Positions 9,529-17,924 of a DNA stretch of 64,000 nt are shown here, piece by piece. Under the pieces are notes generated by a model, which worked only from the letters and a program-made list of their open reading frames with translations, made no database searches and was not told the DNA's origin. The first letter of the stretch is position 1, and each line of letters starts with the position of its first letter. This DNA is from JAENVT01 sp039931555 (GTDB taxonomy: Bacteria > Actinomycetota > Acidimicrobiia > Acidimicrobiales > Ilumatobacteraceae), in the NCBI GenBank assembly GCA_039931555.1, contig JBDTRP010000154.1, positions 62,001 through 126,000 of the forward strand, read 5' to 3'. The position numbers and the translations under genes were made by a program.

Positions 9529-9656
9529 TCGCAGGACACGCGATCGGAGTGAGCGGCGGATATCAGGCAGCGCGGTCCGGGCGTGGTCGGCCGCACTGCG
9601 GTCGGGCGCACTGCACAACCCATTCCCGCCCCGGTGCGAGATGCCACACTGACGTG

Positions 9657-10868
9657 ATGCCGTACAACTCCACCGGGCTCGTCGTGCACGACGCCGACGC
9701 CCATGTCATGGAGACCCCGAGCTGGCTCTGTGACCACGCCGACCCGGCGATACGCGATCGCATCCCCGCACTCACCTACTCCGGCGGCAACGAGCTGCGC
9801 CAGACCGGTGACCCCGCCGAGCAGCTTCGAGATGTCGACGAGGCGTTCCACCGCCTTGTCGCCCGGCATCGGTCGGCGGAGCACCTCGACAACGAGGCAG
9901 CCGAGATCATGACCCGCAAGAACTTCGCGGCGACGGGTGGCTTCATCGCCGAGGACCGTGGCCGGGCCCTCGATCTCCTCGGGTTTGCCAGTCAGTTGAT
10001 CTTCAACACCTTCCACAACTCCCGCCTGCGCAACTGGGAGCATTCCGGCGATCTCGAACTCGCGATTGGTGCAGCCCGAGCTCACAACCGGGCGATGGTC
10101 GAGTTCTGCTCAGGCGATCCTCGCCTCCTACCGACGCTGTACGTCCCACTGGCCGATCTCGAGCGCGCCGGCGAACTGGCCACCGAGGCCATCTCGATGG
10201 GCGCCGCGGCACTGCTGGTCGCATCGGGGTGCCCACCCACCCATTCGCCGAGCCACCTCGCGCTCGACGCCGTCTGGGCAGCGGCCAGCGAAGCGCGCAT
10301 CCCGATCGTGTTCCACGTCGGCGGCACCGGCGAGCTGATCGACCCCAACTACTTCAACAACGGCTTGCCGATCCCCGCCGACTTCCACGGTGGCGAGGAG
10401 AACTTCCGCTCTGTCGACTACATGGGCATCGCCGGACCGCCTGCGCAGACGCTGGCAACGATGATCTTCGACGGCGTGTTCGAACGGTTCCCCACGCTGC
10501 GGGTCGGCGTCATCGAGCAGGGCGCGGTGTGGGTTCCGTCGTGGATGCGCCAGATGGAGGCCGCCTTCGACGCGTTCTCCCGTCACGAAGGGCGCCTGCG
10601 CGCGCTGTCGTTGCGACCGAGCGAGTTCGTCCGCCGGCAGATGCGCTTCACCCCATATCCCACCGAAGATGTCGGCTGGATCATCGAGCAGGCCGGTCCG
10701 GAGGTGTGCATGTTCTCATCCGACTACCCGCACGTCGAAGGTGGGCGCCGGCCCATCGAGCGATTCGAAGCCAGCTTGGTCAACACATCAGCCGCAGCTC
10801 GCCAGGCTTTTTACCACGACAACTTCGTCGACGTGATGGGCGCCGGGCTCGGCGCGATCAGCGTCTGA
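9657..10868 (+). CDS. Amidohydrolase-2 family protein (TIM-barrel metal hydrolase or decarboxylase)
   Basis: 403 residues. The protein opens with VVHDADAHVMETPSW, whose D-A-H is the family's first metal motif (normally D-x-H), and carries FHVGGTGE (second His) mid-protein and FSSDYPHVEGG near the C-terminus with the conserved metal-binding Asp. This is the signature of amidohydrolase family 2, which contains ACMSD-type decarboxylases and hydrolases. It is likely cytoplasmic. The ATG at 9657 is the only start that puts the first motif near the N-terminus. The substrate is unknown. It ends three bases before the stop of the convergent soxR gene. Confidence 0.87.
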   Translation: MPYNSTGLVVHDADAHVMETPSWLCDHADPAIRDRIPALTYSGGNELRQTGDPAEQLRDVDEAFHRLVARHRSAEHLDNEAAEIMTRKNFAATGGFIAEDRGRALDLLGFASQLIFNTFHNSRLRNWEHSGDLELAIGAARAHNRAMVEFCSGDPRLLPTLYVPLADLERAGELATEAISMGAAALLVASGCPPTHSPSHLALDAVWAAASEARIPIVFHVGGTGELIDPNYFNNGLPIPADFHGGEENFRSVDYMGIAGPPAQTLATMIFDGVFERFPTLRVGVIEQGAVWVPSWMRQMEAAFDAFSRHEGRLRALSLRPSEFVRRQMRFTPYPTEDVGWIIEQAGPEVCMFSSDYPHVEGGRRPIERFEASLVNTSAAARQAFYHDNFVDVMGAGLGAISV

Positions 10869-10871
10869 ACC

Positions 10872-11339
10872 TCAGTCGATCGGGTCGCCCAACAAGTAGC
10901 GAGCACCCGCCCCGCGGCGAGCAGCGCGGTCGCCGGTGTTGTACAGCTCGCACGTGTCGAGCGACAGGCAGCCACATCCGATGCAACCGCCGAGCCGGTC
11001 GCGCAACATCTCCAGCGCGGCGATCTGCTCATCGATGCGCGGCAGCCAGCGAGTCGACAACGTGTTCCAGTCGTCGCGGGTCGGCGTGCGCTGCGACGGG
11101 AGCGAGTCGAGCGCAGCTGCGATCTCATCCAGCGACAGACCGATGCGCTGGGCGACCCGGATGAAGGCGACACGTCGCAACGCATCGGGCTTGTACCGGC
11201 GGTGGCCGGAACTGTTCCGTTCGGAGTGGATCAACCCGTTGGACTCGTAGAACCGCAACGCCGAGGTGGCAACGCCGGCCCGAGCCGCCAACTCACCCAC
11301 CGAGAATCGTCTGGCCTCGGGTGCCTTGACTTCAACCAT
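10872..11339 (-). CDS. soxR: Redox-sensing MerR-family regulator SoxR
   Basis: 155 residues. An N-terminal MerR winged helix (FSVGELAARAGVATSALRFYE) is followed by a dimerisation helix and four cysteines in exactly the SoxR pattern CX2CXCX5C (Cys119, 122, 124, 130), which bind a [2Fe-2S] cluster. SoxR activates target promoters when the cluster is oxidised, in actinobacteria mainly by redox-active compounds. The start codon lies inside a 20-bp palindrome shared with the divergent Rieske gene, so both autoregulation and control of that gene are likely. The ATG at 11339 was preferred because longer in-frame starts would cross the divergent promoter. Confidence 0.93.
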   Translation of the reverse strand: MVEVKAPEARRFSVGELAARAGVATSALRFYESNGLIHSERNSSGHRRYKPDALRRVAFIRVAQRIGLSLDEIAAALDSLPSQRTPTRDDWNTLSTRWLPRIDEQIAALEMLRDRLGGCIGCGCLSLDTCELYNTGDRAARRGAGARYLLGDPID

Positions 11340-11356
11340 GGTTGAAGTTCTACCGT
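11326..11356 (+). promoter_or_regulatory. MerR-type promoter of the Rieske protein gene
   Basis: TTGACT, 19-bp spacer, TACCGT. A start point six to eight bases after the -10 box would fall at the ATG (11365), giving a leaderless or nearly leaderless mRNA. Inferred from sequence only. Confidence 0.65.
11329..11348. promoter_or_regulatory. SoxR operator palindrome
   Basis: A perfect 20-bp palindrome, ACTTCAACCATGGTTGAAGT. It overlaps the soxR start codon on the minus strand. On the plus strand it sits in the spacer between a TTGACT -35 box (11326-11331) and a TACCGT -10 box (11351-11356). That spacer is 19 bp, the long spacing typical of MerR/SoxR-activated promoters. Confidence 0.8.
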
Positions 11357-11364
11357 GACGCCCG

Positions 11365-13050
11365 ATGAACGCACCTCCCGCTACCGCAACGCCCGTGATC
11401 GCAACGTCCACGGCCGCAACACCGGCCGCCGTCGCCCACATCGACGATCTGCCGGTCGGCTCGATGAAGATGGTCCGGGTCGAGGATCACCGGCTGTGCC
11501 TGATCCGCACATCCGACGGCGTGTTCGCCCTCGACCATGCGTGCCCCCACGAGGGATATGGCATGACCCAAGGCTCTCTCGACGGCAACCTCATCACCTG
11601 CGCGTGGCACAACTGGAAGTTTCGGGTCGATGACGGAACCTGTTTGGTCGGCGAGGAGAACATCACCACCCACCAGGCGACGGTCGACGACGACGGCACG
11701 GTGCGGGTCACGGTGCACCGCCCGGACCCCGACGCCATGCGACCCCACCTCCTGGCCAGTCTGCGCCGTGGCATCGAGCACAACTACATCGGCCAAGTCA
11801 GTCGCGACGTCGTGCGCTTGCTGCAGGCCGACACGAACCCGGGCGAACTGGTGTGGGAGGCCGTGCAACACGGCGCGCCGCGGGCCGACTTCGGATGGGG
11901 CCATTCCATTGCCTCGGCGACCGACTGCTTGGCAATGGTCGACCTGTACGAGGGCGACCAGCGCGCCCTGCCGATCGTGCAGGCGATCGCCGGCATCGCC
12001 GAGACCGAACGCGACCGGCCGGTCAACCCGCTGCCCGAGCCCGTACGCGACCTTCCCGCAGACGGGCTCGGGGCCTTTCGTGGCGCGGTCGAGTCAGAAC
12101 AGCTGGAGGTGGCCCAAGCACTGGTGCGCGGCGCGATCCACGACGGCCACACGGCTGCCGACCTGCGGCCGTGGTTCACGGCCGTGGCCAGCGACCACCT
12201 GTTGTCGTACGGGCACGGTGCGATCTACTGCCAGAAGGCGTTCGAACTGCTCGACCTGATCGGCTGGGACCGCGCCGACGCCGTGCTGCCACACCTGGTG
12301 CCGACCATCGTGTACGGCACCCGAGAAGACGTGCTGCCGTACACCCGGCCCTTCATGAAGGCCCTCGCCGGTACCGACCTCGCCGCCTTGGCCGACCGTC
12401 GCGTCGACGATGGCTGGCACGACGACGGCACGTTGCTGACCACGCTGCTCGGGAACGACCGCCGGGCGATCGTTCCGGCCGTCACTGACGCCTTGCTCCA
12501 TGGGGCCGGTGTCGATGGCGTGCTCGATGTCGTGGTGCAGACCGTCGCCGAGCGGATGATGCGATACGACCCGGCAGGGGAACGAGACCTGCTCGACGAC
12601 TTCGGCTGGCTCGACATCACCCACGGCCTCACGTACGCGAATGCGGCTCGCTGGCACCACGGCATGGCGATCTCCGGCCCTGACACCGGGTCCGACACCG
12701 TGCGTCTCGCCATGTTCACGGCCTTCCTGGCCCAGTGGACCGGCCGTCACGAGTGGCACACCGAGGTGGCCGAGGGCGACACCGGCCGCCAGTTCTCCGG
12801 CACGGTCGTCGAGGCCGGCGACGCGCTGCAACGCGAGGCGTTGCTCGACAACGCGTCGGCGTTCATCGTGTATGCCCACGGCATCAAGACCAGCCGGGCT
12901 GCCGCCAGGGAGGCCCGTCGCAGCGGATCGATGCTGCCGCTGCAGGCGGTTGCTCGCTTGCTGGATTCGCCCAGGCTGGAGCGGTTCGTCGCCGCCAACG
13001 TGGCCCGTTCGATCGAGTTCCTGGCGGGCCGCGCACCCCGCGACGACTGA
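11365..13050 (+). CDS. Rieske [2Fe-2S] protein with a large uncharacterised helical C-terminal domain
   Basis: 561 residues. An N-terminal Rieske domain (about 25-115) has both cluster motifs, CPH at 60-62 and CAWH at 79-82, in the layout of soluble ferredoxin-type Rieske domains. The remaining 440 residues are mostly helical and do not match an oxygenase catalytic domain I know; they contain spaced His-bearing segments (GWGHSIA, YGHGAIY, DITHGLTYANA, GRHEWH) that could bind a metal. A distant similarity to questin-oxidase-like proteins is possible but I cannot support it. The gene is divergent from soxR, so it is probably a SoxR-regulated redox or detoxification enzyme. Confidence 0.85.
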   Translation: MNAPPATATPVIATSTAATPAAVAHIDDLPVGSMKMVRVEDHRLCLIRTSDGVFALDHACPHEGYGMTQGSLDGNLITCAWHNWKFRVDDGTCLVGEENITTHQATVDDDGTVRVTVHRPDPDAMRPHLLASLRRGIEHNYIGQVSRDVVRLLQADTNPGELVWEAVQHGAPRADFGWGHSIASATDCLAMVDLYEGDQRALPIVQAIAGIAETERDRPVNPLPEPVRDLPADGLGAFRGAVESEQLEVAQALVRGAIHDGHTAADLRPWFTAVASDHLLSYGHGAIYCQKAFELLDLIGWDRADAVLPHLVPTIVYGTREDVLPYTRPFMKALAGTDLAALADRRVDDGWHDDGTLLTTLLGNDRRAIVPAVTDALLHGAGVDGVLDVVVQTVAERMMRYDPAGERDLLDDFGWLDITHGLTYANAARWHHGMAISGPDTGSDTVRLAMFTAFLAQWTGRHEWHTEVAEGDTGRQFSGTVVEAGDALQREALLDNASAFIVYAHGIKTSRAAAREARRSGSMLPLQAVARLLDSPRLERFVAANVARSIEFLAGRAPRDD

Positions 13051-13189
13051 GGTCCAACGAGGCCTCGATCTCTGCTTGAGGGTGAGGATGTCAGCGGGGT
13101 CGCGTGGACAGTCAACCTCATGTGCAGGTAGATTGCAGAAATTGTCAAGAGATCGTCAAGTTCCCGCCGTGCCCTGCCGAAAGATAGGT

Positions 13190-14290
13190 ATGTCTCGGAT
13201 TCAACGGGCGGTCGTGGCTGCATCCCTCTCAGCCATCTCGCTCAGCACCCTGACCCTGTCCACGGCCACGGCCACGTTCGCGTCCGGCTCCGTCGTGGCG
13301 GCGCCGACCCAATACGTGGTCAAGGCCGGTGACTTCCTCGCCGGCATCGCCGCCAAGGTCGGCGTCTCGCTCCCCGATCTGTTGTCCGCCAACAGCCTGA
13401 CTCCGAGGAGCCTGATCCTGCCCGGCGACAAGCTGACCGTGCCGGCGGGCGCCGCCAAACCAGCGACCGCCCCGACCGCATCGGCGGCTCCGGTCGCCGG
13501 CAGCCTGGTCTACACGGTCAAGTCCGGTGATTTCTTGCTGGGGATCGCCACGCTCTACAAGGTCACCTTGGCCGACCTGCTCGCCGTCAACAAGATCACC
13601 GTCAAGAGCGTGATCAGCCCCGGACGACAGTTGGCCCTCCCTTCCGGTGCCGTGGCACCACAGGCCCAGGCTCAGGCCCCTGCCATGCTGCAGGGCCCCA
13701 GCGCCGGCGGCGTGACCTACACCGTGCAGAACGGCGACTTCCTGGCAGGTGTCGCCTCGAAGTACCAGGTCACTCTCCCCGATCTGCTGGCCGTCAACAA
13801 GCTCAAGGCCAGCAGCCTGATCCTGCCCGGTGCCACGTTGGCCATGCCGATCGGGGCCGTCGTACCACGGCTCGTGCCGGCGACACAGGCCGCTTCGGCT
13901 GTGCTGCAGTCGACCGCCGGGCCTGCGGGCGTCGTGGTCGCCTATGCGTACGCCCAACTGGGCAAGCCGTACCGCTTCTTCACCGCCGGGCCCGACACGT
14001 TCGACTGCTCCGGTCTCGTCAAGGCTGCATACGCCCGGATCGGGATCGAGATGATCCATCAGAGCGCGTCGCAGGCCGGCTATGGCACCGCCGTCGACAT
14101 CTGGAGCGAGCCGATCAAGGCGGGCGATCTGGTCTTCATGTCGACACACGGCAGCGGCGAGATCAACCACGTCGGTATCGCCGTCGATGCCACGCATTGG
14201 ATCCACGCCCCGGCACCCGGCGATGTGGTCAGGCTGGCGCCGATCCCTCCCAAGGGCATCCTGGCGACCGTGCGCCGAATCGCCCCCTAG
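13190..14290 (+). CDS. Secreted peptidoglycan hydrolase: three LysM domains plus NlpC/P60
   Basis: 366 residues. An N-terminal signal peptide (about 1-38, ending ASGSVVA) is followed by three LysM repeats beginning QYVVKAGDFLAGIA, VYTVKSGDFLLGIA and TYTVQNGDFLAGVA, joined by Ala/Pro linkers, then an NlpC/P60 domain. The catalytic Cys is in TFDCSGLVKAAY and the His in INHVGIAV, with a third polar residue in HWIHAP. It should cut stem peptides of peptidoglycan outside the membrane. Unusually for LysM, each repeat has GDFL where GDTL is common. The ATG at 13190 is preceded by a GATAGG purine run. It is convergent with the HD gene. Confidence 0.93.
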   Translation: MSRIQRAVVAASLSAISLSTLTLSTATATFASGSVVAAPTQYVVKAGDFLAGIAAKVGVSLPDLLSANSLTPRSLILPGDKLTVPAGAAKPATAPTASAAPVAGSLVYTVKSGDFLLGIATLYKVTLADLLAVNKITVKSVISPGRQLALPSGAVAPQAQAQAPAMLQGPSAGGVTYTVQNGDFLAGVASKYQVTLPDLLAVNKLKASSLILPGATLAMPIGAVVPRLVPATQAASAVLQSTAGPAGVVVAYAYAQLGKPYRFFTAGPDTFDCSGLVKAAYARIGIEMIHQSASQAGYGTAVDIWSEPIKAGDLVFMSTHGSGEINHVGIAVDATHWIHAPAPGDVVRLAPIPPKGILATVRRIAP

Positions 14291-14297
14291 CAGAACC

Positions 14298-14915
14298 TCA
14301 CATCCGCGCCGTCTGCGGCGCGTCGGCATCGTCGACGATCGCTGGATCGAATGGCGGGCGACCGAAGATCTCGTTCAGCATGGGCTCGAACGTTTCGATC
14401 GGCTCGGTCGGGTAGTCGGGATCGAATGATTCCTGATCCCACCGCTCACAGAACCGAACGCAACTGTCGTACCACGGATGATCACGGTAGGCGTCGCGGA
14501 GATCGGGGTCGAGGTCGATGTGATCGGCGTAGTACTTCATCTGGAAGATGCCGTGCATGTTGACCACCCACGTCACCTCGGCGCGGACGTACGGGCGGAT
14601 GATCGACGCCGCGACCTGCGAGTGGTTCTCGGGCGAGAGGTCGTCGCCGATGTCGTGGACCAGCGCAGCCACGATCATCTCGGTGTCGGCGCCATCGCGC
14701 ATCGCCCTGGTGGCCGTCTGCAGCGAGTGCTGGTAGCGGCTGATCTGGTAGCCGGCGAGGCCGTCGTCGAGCCGACGGAGTGCCTCGATCAACCGACGGG
14801 GCAGTTCGGAGATGTACTCCCGCTCGAGACCGTGCAGGTACTGATACTCGTCGCGGGTTCCATCGATCATTCGAGTGAACTGGATGGTGGACCCTGCCGC
14901 GATGTTGCTCGTCAT
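14298..14915 (-). CDS. HD-domain protein (putative metal-dependent phosphohydrolase)
   Basis: 205 residues. The HD signature is visible as a first His in YQHSLQTATRA (63) and the HD pair in ALVHDIGDD (87-88), followed by a further His in ENHSQVAA. Such domains hydrolyse phosphate esters or phosphonates, often of nucleotides; the substrate is unknown. The C-terminal part is acidic and Pro-rich. Its ATG at 14915 lies five bases after the stop of the methyltransferase gene upstream on the same strand, so the two are probably one transcript with coupled translation. Confidence 0.82.
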   Translation of the reverse strand: MTSNIAAGSTIQFTRMIDGTRDEYQYLHGLEREYISELPRRLIEALRRLDDGLAGYQISRYQHSLQTATRAMRDGADTEMIVAALVHDIGDDLSPENHSQVAASIIRPYVRAEVTWVVNMHGIFQMKYYADHIDLDPDLRDAYRDHPWYDSCVRFCERWDQESFDPDYPTEPIETFEPMLNEIFGRPPFDPAIVDDADAPQTARM

Positions 14916-14919
14916 GCTC

Positions 14920-15843
14920 TCATCGTAGGTCGTCACGGGTGCCGACCAAAACGACGAAGCGGCTCGGCTGTCGGCGCTTGAGCATCCTCGCTCGCCACGG
15001 TCGCATCGCCCACGACCAGCCGTACCAGGTCCGGTGGTGGTGCCAGCGCACGCCGAGTTGCCGACCGACCTCGGCAAGCATCGAATCGGTGAGGTACCCG
15101 ACCGAGGCGACACTGTCGCTTCGGATGCCGAACCGGCGTTGGAAGTCGGCATGGCGCTCGTCGACCATTTGACGCCCGGCGGCATCGTGGGGGTACACCG
15201 GTGAGTCCATGATCACGATCCGGCCATCGCCACGCAGGACCCTCAGCGCCTCCCCGATCGTGCGGGTGTAGTCCGTTGAGTAGTGCACGCTCGCATTGAA
15301 CACGACGAGATCGGCCTGCCCGGCGGCAAACGGCAAGGCATCCATCTCGGCCTGGTACCGCGGCCATTGCTGGTCGTAGTGTCGGGCGGCGCCCAGACCG
15401 TCGACGTCGTCGATCGTGAGGTCGACCGCGTGGGGGTGATGGCCGAGCTCGTGCAACCGATTCGACAGCCATCCGACGCCCGCCCCGACATCGACCACGA
15501 CGAGCCCTGCTCCGGCAGAGCGCAGCATACGGTCGCGTACGGTCGCCCAGGTGCGGCTCCGGAGCTTCCACTGCCCCTCCAGCGGGTCGCCGGGAGTCGG
15601 CTCCGGCAGTCGGCGGAACACATCGGCGTCGCCGGCCCACCGACCTTCGGCACGACGGATCGCGGTGTAGTCGTGCAGGAACGGCTGGAAGTGAACCAGC
15701 CGGTCAGCAGTCAGGAACCGGTGGATGCCGTCGATCACCGGGTAGCGCCCGCCGCACGTGTCGCACGCTGTGCCGGCCTCGCCGAGATTGCGCAGCGGCA
15801 GCCGGCACGTCGGGCACGCCAGGTCGATCGTACGGGGATCCAT
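14920..15843 (-). CDS. SAM-dependent methyltransferase with N-terminal zinc ribbon
   Basis: 307 residues. An N-terminal Trm112-like zinc ribbon uses Cys10, 13, 27 and 30 (CPTC...CDTC). It is followed by a class I methyltransferase fold with motif I VVVDVGAGVGWLSNR, an acidic motif II end, and DLVVFNASVHYS at motif IV. The substrate is unknown: proteins of this layout modify small molecules, lipids or proteins. The ATG at 15843 sits just before the zinc ribbon, and the upstream region holds a strong hairpin. It forms a pair with the HD gene. Confidence 0.87.
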   Translation of the reverse strand: MDPRTIDLACPTCRLPLRNLGEAGTACDTCGGRYPVIDGIHRFLTADRLVHFQPFLHDYTAIRRAEGRWAGDADVFRRLPEPTPGDPLEGQWKLRSRTWATVRDRMLRSAGAGLVVVDVGAGVGWLSNRLHELGHHPHAVDLTIDDVDGLGAARHYDQQWPRYQAEMDALPFAAGQADLVVFNASVHYSTDYTRTIGEALRVLRGDGRIVIMDSPVYPHDAAGRQMVDERHADFQRRFGIRSDSVASVGYLTDSMLAEVGRQLGVRWHHHRTWYGWSWAMRPWRARMLKRRQPSRFVVLVGTRDDLR

Positions 15844-15869
15844 CTGCGGCGACAGAGTATCCGTCCACC

Positions 15870-15912
15870 CTGGGGAACCGAACGGGCCATCCCGTTCCGT
15901 TCGGTTCCCCAG
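15870..15912. repeat. Long perfect hairpin in divergent promoter region
   Basis: Arms 15870-15885 and 15897-15912 (CTGGGGAACCGAACGG and its complement) are perfectly paired over 16 bp with an 11-base loop, and the pairing nearly continues outward (CCACC / GGTGG). It lies between the divergent methyltransferase and ureohydrolase genes. There is no T-run, so a simple intrinsic terminator is unlikely. Confidence 0.7.
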
Positions 15913-16044
15913 GTGGGGGATCCTTGCGAAGCAATGAAGCTTCAGATGCCGGCCGCCCGTCCCGTTGGCCTGGCAGGTAGTAGAGCACCGAACGAGCGAG
16001 GTTGATACTCCGATGTGGGTCAATGAGCCATACGGCCTACGCGA

Positions 16045-16050
16045 TACCGT
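16045..16050 (+). promoter_or_regulatory. -10 box of a probably leaderless ureohydrolase mRNA
   Basis: TACCGT, six bases, then the ATG at 16057. No Shine-Dalgarno sequence is present in the gap. Confidence 0.5.
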
Positions 16051-16056
16051 CCGGTC

Positions 16057-17013
16057 ATGACGATGCCCGACTTCCCACAACCGCTCGGCGGGAACGACAT
16101 GCCCCGATTCGGTGGGATCGCCACCTTCATGCGGCTGCCGGGCACGACCGCACCCGACCAACTCGACGCCGGCGTGATCGGTGTGCCCTTCGACATCGGC
16201 ACCTCCAATCGGCCGGGCGCGCGCTTCGGCCCGCGGGGGATCCGCAACGAGTCCGTGCTGCTCCGGCCGTACAACATGGCCACGCGCGCTGCGCCGTTCG
16301 ACAGCTTGCGCATCGATGACCTCGGTGATGTCGCCACCAACCCGTACAACCTCGGCGACTCGATCGACCGCATCCAGAACCACTACGACACGCTGGTCGA
16401 TGGCGGTCTGATCACCGCAACGATGGGAGGCGACCACACCATCGTCCTGCCCATCCTGCGGGCGATGGCGAGGCGCCACGGGCCTGTCGGGCTGGTCCAC
16501 GTCGATGCCCACACCGACATCAACGATTCGATGTTCGGCGAGCGGATCGCCCACGGCACGCCGTTCCGCCGGGCGGTCGAGGAGGGCCTGCTCGACTGCA
16601 CGCGGGTTGCCCAGATCGGCGTGCGCGGCACCGGCTATCAGGCCGACGACTTCGACTGGTCACGCCAGCAAGGCTTCCGCGTGGTGCAGGTCGAGGAATG
16701 CTGGCACCGCAGCCTCGACCCGTTGATGGCCGAGGTCCGTGCCCAGGTCGGCGACGGCCCGGTGTACCTCAGTTTCGACATCGACGGCCTCGACCCGTCG
16801 TTCGCACCCGGCACGGGCACGCCGGAGATCGGCGGCCTCACGATCTGGCAAGGCATCGAGATCATCCGCGGCTGCCGGGGCATGCGGTTGGTCGGCTGCG
16901 ACGTCGTCGAGGTGGCCCCGATCTACGACGTGTCGGGCACGACGTCGCTGGTGGCCGCCAACTTGCTCTACGAAATGCTGTGCGTGCTGCCAGGCGTGGA
17001 GCACCGCGAATAG
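16057..17013 (+). CDS. Ureohydrolase (agmatinase or guanidino-acid hydrolase)
   Basis: 318 residues of the arginase/agmatinase family, which release urea from guanidino compounds using two Mn ions. Metal ligands are visible: GGDHT (His127), VDAHTD (Asp150, His152, Asp154) and SFDIDGLDPSFAPGTGTPE (Asp241, Asp243). The segment GERIAHGTPFRRAVEEG resembles agmatinases and guanidinobutyrases, so agmatine or 4-guanidinobutyrate is the best substrate guess. It is not in an operon. Release of putrescine would fit the polyamine-type glutamine-synthetase-like gene at 52445, but that link is inference. Confidence 0.88.
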   Translation: MTMPDFPQPLGGNDMPRFGGIATFMRLPGTTAPDQLDAGVIGVPFDIGTSNRPGARFGPRGIRNESVLLRPYNMATRAAPFDSLRIDDLGDVATNPYNLGDSIDRIQNHYDTLVDGGLITATMGGDHTIVLPILRAMARRHGPVGLVHVDAHTDINDSMFGERIAHGTPFRRAVEEGLLDCTRVAQIGVRGTGYQADDFDWSRQQGFRVVQVEECWHRSLDPLMAEVRAQVGDGPVYLSFDIDGLDPSFAPGTGTPEIGGLTIWQGIEIIRGCRGMRLVGCDVVEVAPIYDVSGTTSLVAANLLYEMLCVLPGVEHRE

Positions 17014-17018
17014 TTGCC

Positions 17019-17053
17019 CGGGGGCGAGGGACCCTCCCAGGACCTCGCCCCCG
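17019..17053 (+). terminator. Hairpin terminator after the ureohydrolase gene
   Basis: CGGGGGCGAGG at 17019-17029 pairs perfectly with 17043-17053 around a 13-base loop, starting six bases after the stop codon. A T-tract is missing, as is common in high-GC actinobacteria. Confidence 0.65.
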
Positions 17054-17184
17054 AGCATGGGGGGTACCACGGCGAGTCAGGGTCGCCGGATGCGCAGTTC
17101 GCGGACTGGGCACACCACCAAGAGTCGCCAGCTGGCCTACCTGATACGGGGCAGCGCAAACATCTCGGCAGGCTGTCGCGGCGC

Positions 17185-17203
17185 GACCGTCGCAGAGACG
17201 GTC
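17185..17203 (-). terminator. Short hairpin downstream of the FHA gene
   Basis: GACCGTC and GACGGTC pair around a five-base loop, 20 bases beyond the stop of the last gene of the minus-strand signalling operon. It is the best terminator candidate for that operon. Confidence 0.35.
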
Positions 17204-17222
17204 AGCGTGTGACAACCCGGGG

Positions 17223-17924
17223 TCAGCCGAGGCGAACGGTCAGCCGGCTCCAGGCGCCGAGATAGACCCGATCGCCGTCGTGCAGGGGTGTCGACAAGCC
17301 GGCCTCCACCGCCGGCGTGTCGTCGATGGGATCGCTGCCGGCGGCGACGACGTAGGTGCCGTTCGTCGACGACAGGTCGATCACCACGAGATCGTCGCCG
17401 TCGCGCACGAACTGGGCGTGACGGCGCGACACACCCGTGTCGCCATCGAGCGCGATCTCGGGATGGATGTCGCGCGATTGGCTCGACCGCCCGACCAGGG
17501 CGGTCTTTTGCGTGAGTGCCACGGTCGACGACGACGTCGGCGGGCAGGCCTGGTCGGCCAACGAGCCTTTCAACGAGAACCAAACCGGGTCGACCTCGAC
17601 AACAACGACCCACTTCACGTTCGAGTCGAGGATCGGGGCCGGTTCAACGGGTGGTTCGGCGGCCTGTGGCTGGGGCGGCGCTTGACCGGTGGTGAAGTCG
17701 AAGCCGCATTGCTCGCAGAACAGGTTGTCGGCGTCGTTCGACGAACCACAGTTGGGGCAGGTCGTCTGCGGCCCCCCATCCGCCGCCGGTGCAGGCGTCG
17801 CGGCCGGGACTGCAGGCGCGGCGGACGGCGCTGCAGCAACGGGAGCGCTGCCGATCGGAGCGCCGCACGTGTCGCACCACTCCGCGTCGGTGCTCTGATG
17901 CCCGTTCGGACAGGTGATGGTCAC
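17223..17924 (-). CDS. FHA-domain protein with two zinc ribbons
   Basis: 233 residues. Two Cys4 zinc ribbons lie at the N-terminus (about 5-22 and 55-75, the second CPNCG...CEQCG), joined by an Ala/Pro linker, and an FHA domain fills the C-terminal half: VGRSSQSRDIHPEIAL, GVSRRHAQF and LSSTNGTYV are the classic phospho-threonine-binding loops. FHA domains read phosphorylated Thr. As the last gene of the PknG operon it is the natural candidate for the kinase's target or effector, the place GarA/OdhI takes in mycobacteria and corynebacteria. The GTG start overlaps the VWA stop (GTGA). Confidence 0.9.
   Translation of the reverse strand: MTITCPNGHQSTDAEWCDTCGAPIGSAPVAAAPSAAPAVPAATPAPAADGGPQTTCPNCGSSNDADNLFCEQCGFDFTTGQAPPQPQAAEPPVEPAPILDSNVKWVVVVEVDPVWFSLKGSLADQACPPTSSSTVALTQKTALVGRSSQSRDIHPEIALDGDTGVSRRHAQFVRDGDDLVVIDLSSTNGTYVVAAGSDPIDDTPAVEAGLSTPLHDGDRVYLGAWSRLTVRLG

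Noticed and set aside
13051..13189. A c-di-AMP (ydaO-type) riboswitch before the LysM-NlpC/P60 gene
   Set aside because: Such riboswitches precede similar genes in actinobacteria, but the 139-bp gap does not show the recognisable core, so I do not call one.
15844..16056. A guanidine riboswitch before the ureohydrolase
   Set aside because: I could not find the conserved motifs of the known guanidine classes, and the start looks leaderless, which leaves no room for a riboswitch expression platform next to the gene.
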